From: Chara braunii
Taxonomy: Eukaryota > Streptophyta > Charophyceae > Charales > Characeae
DNA: 25,006 bases
Reading direction: 5' to 3'
Assembly (NCBI GenBank): GCA_003427395.1
Contig: BFEA01000038.1
Location: 445,442-470,447 of the forward strand
Position 1 is the first letter of the stretch, and every line of letters begins with the position of its first letter. Made by a program: the position numbers and the translations under genes. Shown piece by piece: positions 18,710 through 25,006 of this stretch. Under the pieces are notes generated by a model, which worked only from the letters and a program-made list of their open reading frames with translations, had not been told where the DNA came from and did no database searches.

Positions 18710-19244
18710 GAGGGAAGACGGGATAAGAACTATCGATCCAAAAAAAACTGGGCCCACATAAAACTACAGTTCAATTAAAGAAAGAAAAAAGAAAAAAAAG
18801 AAAAAAACTCAACACGTTTGAGAAAAGCCGAAGAGAAAGATAGCAGAAAACGGCGGGGAAACAGGAGGCCGGAAGACGAAGGAAGGGGGAGGGGGGGGGA
18901 GGGGTGACAAAAGGGGGAAGGGAGGCAAAAAAATGCGGGGACACAAAAGGCGGGAGAGAAAATGGCGGGAGAGAGAATGGCGGGACGATGAGAGGAAAAG
19001 GAGAAAGACAACAGGGAGAGAGAGAAAAAGAGAGAGAAAAGTAAGGTGAGACACAGAGAAAGAGAGAGAACGCGTTGTTAGAGGGGGGGGGGGGTGAAGT
19101 GCCCGTGAGAGAGACGCAACGGAGACGGTGTCACGTGTGTGTGCATGAGAGAGAGAGAGAGGAATGTGTGGGGGTAGATAGGGCGAGAGGTGTGGGAGCA
19201 GTGTGTTTATGTGTGGGTGGGTGAGCGCGGGAACAAGGGAGAGT

Positions 19245-19279
<35 letters not shown>

Positions 19280-19459
19280 AACTACGAGGATTTATAGATC
19301 GAAGATCTCAGGAGAGACTGCGGTTCTATTCGCGAATATCTTGAATGGCGGCAAGAGTAGTGACGATCACAGAGAGTCGAGATGGCCGACAGACGTTCCC
19401 CCCAATAGAACGCAGAATTATCATATCTATAAACAGCTTTACTCTGATGACTTGGTAAT
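18710..19459. other. No gene recognised; purine-rich tract
   Basis: Plus strand is strongly A/G-rich (18780-19070) with GGCGGGA units and G-runs, then a (GA)n tract at 19249-19279. The rest is unassigned. Confidence 0.4.
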
Positions 19460-19583
19460 TACCCTCACTCGAATAGAACGACGCCAGCGTCGCCAGGTCA
19501 TTATAGCCCTGCATTCGGCGCAATTTCCTGTCCAGATTCATTCAGAGATAATGACCGGGCGTTCTATTCGGGTGAAGACGGTA
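19460..19583. mobile_element. Short TIR element, TACCGTCTTCACCCGAATAG family, copy 3
   Basis: Left end TACCCTCACTCGAATAGAACG, starting at 19460, and right end CGTTCTATTCGGGTGAAGAC… to 19583 form the inverted repeats. The interior has ATAATGACCGGG before the right end. It is 124 bp long and non-coding. Confidence 0.75.
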
Positions 19584-19814
19584 CTACATGCCCAATGCCG
19601 CGTTCTACTCGAGAGATTCACGTGAGCACGACGACGACTGTGGACCTCGCTCCACTCCCCACCACCAAACGTGCAAAATGAGATTCACGTGAGCCATTTT
19701 TTTTTCGCCATTTCCACATGTGCTGATTAGTGGAGCCAGGTCCTATTCCCCTAAACAACAAGCTCAGGAGCAGTTATTGTGTGTGACCTGCAAATTTCAA
19801 ACAGTAATATCAAG

Positions 19815-19886
19815 AAATTATTTCAAGAAATTTGCTGATTGTTTTATGTCTGGCACATCCAATCAGCAAATTTCTTGAAATTATTT
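19815..19886. repeat. Inverted repeat (hairpin), ~27-bp arms
   Basis: AAGAAATTTGCTGATTG near 19825-19841 pairs with CAATCAGCAAATTTCTT near 19859-19875, extending into ATTTCAA/TTGAAAT. The loop is about 17 nt. Confidence 0.75.
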
Positions 19887-19887
19887 G

Positions 19888-19970
19888 AAATTACTGATTG
19901 AAATTATTAATTGAAATTATTAATTGAAATTACTAATTGAAAGTATTAATTGAAAGTATTATTTGAAATG
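19888..19970. repeat. ATTGAAATTATTA short tandem repeats
   Basis: Five or six degenerate 13-14-bp units (ATTGAAATTATTA, ATTGAAATTACTA, ATTGAAAGTATTA). Confidence 0.8.
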
Positions 19971-20008
19971 ACTAATTAGTAGAGTAATAACAATTAGTCA
20001 TTTCAAAT
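19964..20008. repeat. 17-bp perfect inverted repeat
   Basis: ATTTGAAATGACTAATT and its exact reverse complement AATTAGTCATTTCAAAT are separated by about 11-12 nt. The right arm abuts the element at 20005. Confidence 0.75.
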
Positions 20009-20270
20009 GGGCTATCAGCCGGTCCGCCCGGGTCACCTTGTTTGCCCGGGCGGCGGAGCCGTGCAAGGACCAGAGAAGGTACCAGCAAAAAAAAGAGAAT
20101 CCAACAAATCTGAAAATAAAAATGTTATGCAGAAAAATAAATTCAACATTTTTTGCCTCAGGGTCACATGGACATTCTTTCTTTACCAAACTTAAATTCT
20201 AAACTTAAAAAAATATATACATCGTTTTTTTCTCTTTTTTGGCCCGGCCGGGCCACTCTGGTAGCCTGGC
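20005..20270 (+). mobile_element. CCTAGG-family inverted-repeat element, decayed copy
   Basis: Left end GGGCTATCAGCCGG and right end GGCCACTCTGGTAGCCTGG correspond to the ends of 10041-10338. The interior blocks GTCACCTTGTTTGCCCGG, CCGTGCAAGGACCA, ATGCAGAAAAATAAATTCAA and TTTTGCCTCAGGGTCA follow the order of 10462-10718. No clean target duplication remains. Confidence 0.7.
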
Positions 20271-20274
20271 TCAT

Positions 20275-20515
20275 CAGTGCAGTTATCGGTATACACTACT
20301 GATTAGTGGCAACCAATTATTATTTATTAATAATTACTTATTAGTAAATAGAAAATTATTAATTTCAAAGTAATGGTTCGTGATTACTGATGTTAGTAGT
20401 AATGTTTACAAAATTATAATTTAGCGCTGACGCACACATTAATTTTTGTGTGTGACCTTCTTGTCGTTATCTCTGGTAGAGGGCCTCGCTCCACTACTCA
20501 CCCCATGCACAACAG
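20275..20515. other. No gene recognised; AT-rich spacer
   Basis: Contains TTATTAATAATTACTTATTA-type sequence and nothing else I can assign. Confidence 0.3.
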
Positions 20516-20519
20516 ACAA

Positions 20520-20850
20520 AAAAAAACACGGCGAGGTATCTTTCCATGTTCTTGCGGCAGATTCATTTTCATTTTGCACGTTTAGCGAGTCTATAGTGGA
20601 GCAAGGCCCCGTACTATGAGATTCATTCCAGTCGCACACATATGAGATTCATTCCAGTCGCACACATACGTCGCATACAAAGAAAAACACGGCGACGTAT
20701 CTTTCCATGTTCTTGCGGAAGATTCATTTTCATTTTGCACGTTTAGCGAGTCTATAGTGGCGGAAGATTCATTTTCATTTTGCACGTTTAGCGAGTCTAT
20801 AGTGGAGCAAGCCCCCGTACTATGAGATTCATTCCAGTCGCACACATACG
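20520..20850. repeat. Nested direct duplications
   Basis: A ~125-bp segment (AAAAACACGGCGA.GTATC … GATTCATTCCAGTCGCACAC) occurs at about 20521-20643 and again at about 20684-20850. The second copy contains an extra internal 45-bp duplication (CGGAAGATTCATTTTCATTT … TCTATAGTGG at 20716-20760 and 20761-20805). Confidence 0.85.
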
Positions 20851-20976
20851 TCGCACATCGTCGCACATCCGATACTCCGCATTCCATGCACTCACAACAT
20901 GCACTCGCGCATGCATTCCATCCGGTGGTTTTTTTTTTTTTTTTTTCCCAGCCGAATTTTTTTTTTTTTGTTTTTA

Positions 20977-21062
20977 AATTGATCGAGCATACATTCCATC
21001 CGATAACAACGACAACCATGGAGAGATGCTCCGTATCGGATGGAATGTATGATCGATCAATT
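20977..21062. repeat. 29-bp inverted repeat with T/A homopolymer flanks
   Basis: Arms 20977-21005 (AATTGATCGAGCATACATTC…) and 21034-21062 (…GAATGTATGATCGATCAATT) match at 28 of 29 positions with a 28-nt loop. T-rich sequence outside the left arm and A12 outside the right could lengthen the stem. Confidence 0.85.
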
Positions 21063-21372
21063 AAAAAAAAAAAACACACCGAAATGAATGCTCCTCCTCA
21101 AGTTTACGAAACGAGCGGCTCTCCGTTCTCCGTTCGGTTTCCATCGCTGCCAGACGATCTTTCCCTAATTAGTAATGCCTAATTAGGCATAATGTCTGTG
21201 ACATCCAATCAAAATCAATTACCATTTAGTTATTATTATTATTATCGTTAAGAATCACTAATAATCAGCACTCACATGCATTCCATCCCACACACAACAT
21301 CGATAATGACTGAGAGAGGTTAAAATCTTCCTCAAAGTTGCAAAATGAGTGCGCCTCCTCCGACCAGTTCCC

Positions 21373-21452
21373 GAATTAGTCCTTAATTAGTCCTTAATTA
21401 GTCCTTAATCAGTCCTTAATCAGTCAATCAGTCCTTAATTAGTCCCTAATTA
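21373..21452. repeat. (TTAATTAGTCC)n 11-bp tandem repeat
   Basis: About six units of TTAATTAGTCC or TTAATCAGTCC. Confidence 0.85.
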
Positions 21453-21596
21453 GAGAAGACTAAAAAAAGTTAAGTCTGCCACATCCAATCAATAAAGCGC
21501 GACCATCAACTTAACGCTGTGAAAAAAAAAGCCAATCAACAAAGTTAATTAGTCCTTTCTAGGGGGAGACTTTGCGTCACGGCTTCCTTACACTAG

Positions 21597-22982
21597 TGCC
21601 ACGTGTAACCTTGTCAGTGCTCCGTGAAAAAAAAAAAAAAAAAAAAAAAAGAGCACTTAATTCCACCTCCGACCAATCACTTAACGCCGCGTGTCAACGA
21701 AGCACTGAGTGGTAAACCGACTGCCCATCAATTGGATTCCGCGTGCATTGATGCCACGTGTCAAGAAAGCACTGAGTGGAACTACAGCCAAGCATTGAAT
21801 GCCACGTGCTGAATCAGCGCTGACCGCCACGTACAGCCTGCATGCCACGTGTCACGTGTCAGTCGTCGAATCTTATGCGACGACGCAGTGCTGCGTATCA
21901 ACACGTATCAACCAAGCGCACGGCACGGAATGCCACGTGACCTCCAGGTCACTTGCTGCCACATGAAAACCCACGTACTAATGAAGAAGAAGAAGAAGAA
22001 TGACGACAAGCGATGGCCAATTGCTTCTGCACACGCTCACTGAGAATCATCAATGGAACTTCATAGCACGTGTTACATGCTCAAACGCGCACGTTTCCCT
22101 CCTCTACATGTTTCAACCGGCTGCGCGCACCGGTCTCATCAGAAGGCGATCCGCGATACCCAGCCTTTCGGCTCCCACCCGCACACTACCACCCATGTAG
22201 TGACTTGACACTCAATGCCACGTGTCAGCCAGTCGCTTCCACGTGTCAAGCAGCTACGGAATCGAAATCACTTATGCGATGATGACCCTAATGCCACGAA
22301 TCAACCATGCGCTCAATGCCACGTGTCAATTATTGCCGTATTATATACGTAATGTACTAATATCACGTGTCACCTAGACGGGCTCAATGCCACGTGTCAA
22401 TTATTGCCACAAAATACCTAATAATGTACGAATACCGTGTTACGTAGAGCCAACCACGTGTCAGTCAGTAACGAAATGGCATGACGCCGTGTGTCACTCA
22501 GCAACGAAATAACATGATGCCACGTGTGACACCGCGGTCACTTGGTGCTGCACGAAAATTAATAGAGTGACGACGTATTTTGCCCAATTGATGCCGCCAC
22601 GTGTCAACCAAGCACTCACTGCGCGCCGCGTGTGAGGCCCTTAACACTGATGACCTAACTTCAGCAGCGAGTGCTTGATTGACACGTGGCATCATTGAAC
22701 GCCACGTGTGCGAACTTGCCAATCATTGCATGCCACGTAAGCTGGAATAAGCCACGAGGTTACCTGTTAATGCCACGTGGAATAAATCTACTGTATCCCC
22801 TCCCCGAACACAACGCACCCTCATAATGAATGTACGTAAGCTACGTTTCCAGTCCGGTACAGCCGCTGTGTTCGGGGAAAGACAGTAGCAAAAATCCCAA
22901 TCGCAATCCCAATCCATCCACACGGCCGAACCAATCAAGATAATGCCACGTGTAAACCCCTATTACCCGTTGCCACGTGTCA
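21597..22982. repeat. CACGTG-rich array (ATGCCACGTGTCA motif)
   Basis: By eye, about 20 CACGTG palindromes lie in 1.4 kb, most as TGCCACGTGTCA (for example at 21755, 21846, 22219, 22320, 22391, 22521, 22598, 22947, 22974). Spacing is irregular. A ~71-bp imperfect tandem duplication (22311-22381 and 22383-22453) is included. CACGTG is the plant G-box, and ACGTGTC fits the ABRE core. Whether these sites act in transcription or are just part of a repeat is not shown by the sequence. No gene is found inside the array. Confidence 0.85.
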
Positions 22983-23057
22983 GCTATTTGAGCTAAGACG
23001 CTAATCTAGAGCTATGATTTTCACTAATTCTAATTTTGAGCATCCATAATAACAACC

Positions 23058-23097
23058 CGGGGGGGGGGGGGGGGGGGGGGGGCGGGGGGGGGGAGTG
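23058..23097. repeat. Poly(G) tract
   Basis: A run of about 24 G, then CGGGGGGGGG. G-rich sequence continues to ~23125, and another G-rich tract is at 23220-23255. Confidence 0.9.
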
Positions 23098-23255
23098 GGG
23101 GGGAAATGGGGAAGGGCGGGGTTGAAATAAATCAAATAGCTTGAAATATATCTAATTTTGATTATCACTAATTCTAGACTTTCAAAAGAGCAAGAAAAAG
23201 AAAGAAAGCACCATAACAGCGGGGAGGGGCGAGGGGGGGGGAGGGGGGGGGGAGG

Positions 23256-23540
23256 AATAAAAAAAATCTTGAGATGCGCGACACACTGGCAAGAGCGGCG
23301 CCCTACCAGCTGAGAAATACTAAATATTCGATCTTTTTTTTTTTTTTTTTTTTTTTATACCAAACACAATCTAATTTCACTGATCTAAGAATCAATAGAT
23401 GAACTAAGAAATAAATAGAATTATACTTTAAAAAATCAAATAAAAAAGAAAGCTGCAACAAATAAAGAATAAATACACTTCTCCTGGATTCCAACCAGAG
23501 TAGTCTTCACGCACGGGAAGTTGGGCCAAATTGATGCATC
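23256..23540. other. No gene recognised
   Basis: AT-rich, with a T-run at 23334-23356. Confidence 0.35.
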
Positions 23541-23636
23541 TAGACTGAAAGTTGGGCCAAATTCATGCATATTATTACCAAGTGATCAGAAAATTTGAGA
23601 AATTCAATAAACAACCAACCACAACTCAAAAACCAA

Positions 23637-23735
23637 GTACCCCGTCGTCCCCCGAATAGAACGTACGGTCATTATCGCTCCACCTAGACTGAAAGTTGGG
23701 CCAAATTCATGCTTATTATTACCGTGGGGAAGGAA
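23637..23735. repeat. Partial TACCGTCTTC-family copy, array unit 1
   Basis: CCCGTCGTCCCCCGAATAGA, ACG.ACGG.CATTATCGCT, then CTGAAAGTTGGGCCAAATTCATGC. The right inverted repeat is missing. The interior block CTGAAAGTTGGGCCAAAT also occurs alone near 23547. Confidence 0.6.
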
Positions 23736-23840
23736 GTCACAGCGGCAGCTTATTGATTGGTTGTAAGTGCAATCAGAAAATCAATCAAACCTACCACAAC
23801 TGAAGAACCAATTAGGAAATGGCACGTGTCACCTACCTAT

Positions 23841-23930
23841 TACCCGTCTTCCCCGAATAGAACGTACGGGCATTATCGCTGCATCTGGACTGAAAGTTCG
23901 CCCGAATTCATGCATCATATCTACCGTACG
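23841..23930. repeat. Partial TACCGTCTTC-family copy, array unit 2
   Basis: TACCCGTCTTCCCCGAATAG, GGGCATTATCGCTGCATCTG, GACTGAAAGTTCGCCCGAAT, ending in CTACCGTACG. Confidence 0.6.
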
Positions 23931-24012
23931 CTAATCACTTGATGCCCCACGTGAACGCTAAGCTATCAATCCGGACTCTCAAACCAATCACTTTATGCCA
24001 CGTGTAACCCGC

Positions 24013-24127
24013 TACCCTCTTCCCCCGAATCGAATATAACGTTCGTTCATTTTCGCTATATCTGGACTGAAAGTTCGCCCAAGTGCCGGCATAACTCCCC
24101 TACTTTCTATTCGGGTGAAGATGGGTA
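24013..24127. mobile_element. Short TIR element, TACCGTCTTC family, array unit 3 with both ends
   Basis: Left TACCCTCTTCCCCCGAAT, right CTATTCGGGTGAAGATGGGTA. The interior GACTGAAAGTTCGCCCAA is shared with the two units to the left. Confidence 0.65.
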
Positions 24128-24241
24128 CTCACTTCCCGCTACTTGTCAAACCAATCCCTTTTATCGTCACAAATAGAACTGCCCGGTAAACCGTAGGCAG
24201 AGAGAGAGAAGAGGACAACAAACGAGGGGCTGTGACAAACT

Positions 24242-24275
24242 GTTTCGTCGGAGTTTCACCGACTCATCAGGAGGC
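24242..24275 (-). ncRNA. Hammerhead ribozyme motif, copy 1 (5' part lost)
   Basis: On the minus strand, CTGATGA (24270-24264), the same GTCGG/CCGAC stem II and GAAAC (24246-24242) are intact. The expected GTC cleavage site and the 5' strand of stem I are replaced by AT-rich sequence, so self-cleavage is unlikely for this copy. Confidence 0.65.
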
Positions 24276-24562
24276 TGAATATATATGTATATATTGTCAC
24301 AAAATATATATCGTCACAAAATATATATATATATATCACAAAATATATATATAAATACGAAACAGTTTGTCACAGCCTCTTGTTTATTGTCCTCTTCTCC
24401 TCTTCTCCCTCTCTGCCTACGGTTTACCGTAGGCAGCTCTGTAAACATAGCTGCCCTGTAAACACAGCTCTGTAAACATATATATAGAGTCAAACAGAGC
24501 TGCCCTGTAAGCCGTAGGCAGAGAGGGAGGGAGGGACGGAGAAGAGGACAACAAACGAGGGG

Positions 24563-24622
24563 GATGTGACAAACTCTTTCGTCGGAGTTTCACCGACTCA
24601 TCAGAAGGCTGAACCCTCGACA
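24563..24622 (-). ncRNA. Hammerhead ribozyme motif, copy 3 (type III layout)
   Basis: Read on the minus strand: cleavage-type triplet GTC at 24617-24615, stem I GAGG/CCTT with a 6-nt loop, the invariant CTGATGA (24604-24598), stem II GTCGG/CCGAC with loop TGAAACT, then GAAA (24580-24577). These are the hammerhead core elements in the right order and spacing. Stem III is poor next to the core because the base after GAAA is G, which cannot pair with the G of GTC. A distal TGTGACAA/TTGTCACA pairing could still close it. It is likely a diverged but recognisable ribozyme. Confidence 0.75.
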
Positions 24623-24645
24623 ATATATATTGTCACATGAAAATA

Positions 24646-24748
24646 ACATCCGTTTGAATGGGAACGGTACGGAGAAAGAAAAGATTAGCATGGCCCTGCG
24701 CAAGGATGACATGCATAAATCACGAAATAATCGATATAAAAAAAAAAA
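24646..24748 (+). pseudogene. U6 snRNA-derived, A-tailed sequence
   Basis: ACATCCG…GGGAACGGTACGGAGA…AAGATTAGCATGGCCCTGCG, CAAGGATGACATGCATAAATC and ACGAAATAATCG follow U6 from the region after its 5' stem to near its 3' end, with scattered changes and a 3-4-nt insertion before AAGATTAGC. The 5' stem-loop is absent. A run of ~14 A follows. No target duplication is evident, so its boundaries are uncertain. Confidence 0.8.
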
Positions 24749-24749
24749 A

Positions 24750-25006
24750 AAGTGCAACAAGAACTCTTTCCTACTTTTTCTTTTTTTTTTAATGAAATTT
24801 AATCCTACTCCGTCCGCATTTTTCTTTTTTTATTTCATCTTTCAGACTTTCACTATCTATTTTAATATTTTTAATATTTTTAATTTCATCTTTCACTATC
24901 TACCTACCACCACTCCATCAGCATTCACTATCTACCTACCGCCACTCCATCAGCATCTTTTCTTTTTTTTTCCTTTTTTTTTTTTCTTTTATTCGGGGGG
25001 GGGGGG
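24750..25006. other. T-rich end of window, with a short duplication and poly(G) end
   Basis: CACTATCTACCTACC.CCACTCCATCAGCAT occurs twice (about 24893-24923 and 24927-24956). The window ends in T-rich sequence and a G-run. No gene seen. Confidence 0.5.

Larger units (their letters stand above)
24171..24640. mobile_element. Hammerhead-bearing repeat cluster (retrozyme-like)
   Basis: Three copies of one repeat. Copy 1 is 24171-24275, copy 2 is inverted (about 24356-24440), and copy 3 is 24489-24640 in the orientation of copy 1. Shared blocks are GCCCGGTAAACCGTAGGCAG, GGACAACAAACGAGGGG, TGTGACAAACT.TTTCGTCGG and ACTCATCAG.AGGCTGAA. Copies 1 and 2 face each other across an AT-rich loop. Copy 2 ends in the near-palindrome GCCTACGGTTTACCGTAGGC (24415-24434). 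No protein is encoded. Confidence 0.75.

Noticed and set aside
19745-19765. CCCTAAA telomere-type string
   Set aside because: A single isolated occurrence, with no tandem array.
21373-21452. CRISPR-like array of TTAATTAGTCC
   Set aside because: Units are contiguous with no unique spacers. It is a plain tandem repeat in a eukaryotic genome.

Overview
The window is nuclear DNA from a eukaryote, most likely a streptophyte (plant-lineage) organism with a large, repeat-rich genome. A charophycean alga such as Chara would fit, but that is inference. The evidence is one intron-split gene of plant CID7 type (PAM2 + CUE), introns over 1 kb, many homopolymer and dinucleotide tracts, polyadenylated retroposons, short inverted-repeat elements, and an ambiguous base at 17086 typical of a draft assembly. 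No bacterial gene organisation, CRISPR array or rRNA gene was seen.

The gene (roughly 1-4501, minus strand): two exons can be placed with consensus splice sites. Exon A (4501-2874) carries a PAM2 motif and ends inside the last helix of a CUE domain. Exon B (1455-984) continues in phase and ends just where plant CID7 proteins enter the DUF1771/Smr region, which should lie left of the window. The start codon lies in an unplaced exon to the right of 4501. The intron between A and B is full of microsatellites, an internal ~150-bp duplication and a short inverted-repeat element. A relative of that element sits just upstream of exon A.

The remaining ~20 kb (4502-25006) has no gene I can support. 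It holds: short inverted-repeat elements of three families (TTAA-bounded; CCTAGGCTACCAG-ended with about 6-bp target duplications; TACCGTCTTCACCCGAATAG-ended); retroposed material with target-site duplications and A-tails (a U6 snRNA copy at 6348-6482, a ~410-bp retroposon at 15566-16007, and near-pure poly(A) insertions at 7384-7447, 8271-8313 and 9413-9462); tRNA-like repeats at 6788-7565; several local tandem arrays; and a 1.4-kb tract (21600-22980) with about 20 copies of the palindrome CACGTG.

The most striking item is at the right end (24171-24640). There a repeat family present in inverted and direct copies carries hammerhead ribozyme cores on the minus strand. This suggests a retrozyme-like or related ribozyme-bearing element. 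A truncated relative lies at 17013-17075 and a second U6-derived, A-tailed sequence lies next to it at 24646-24748.
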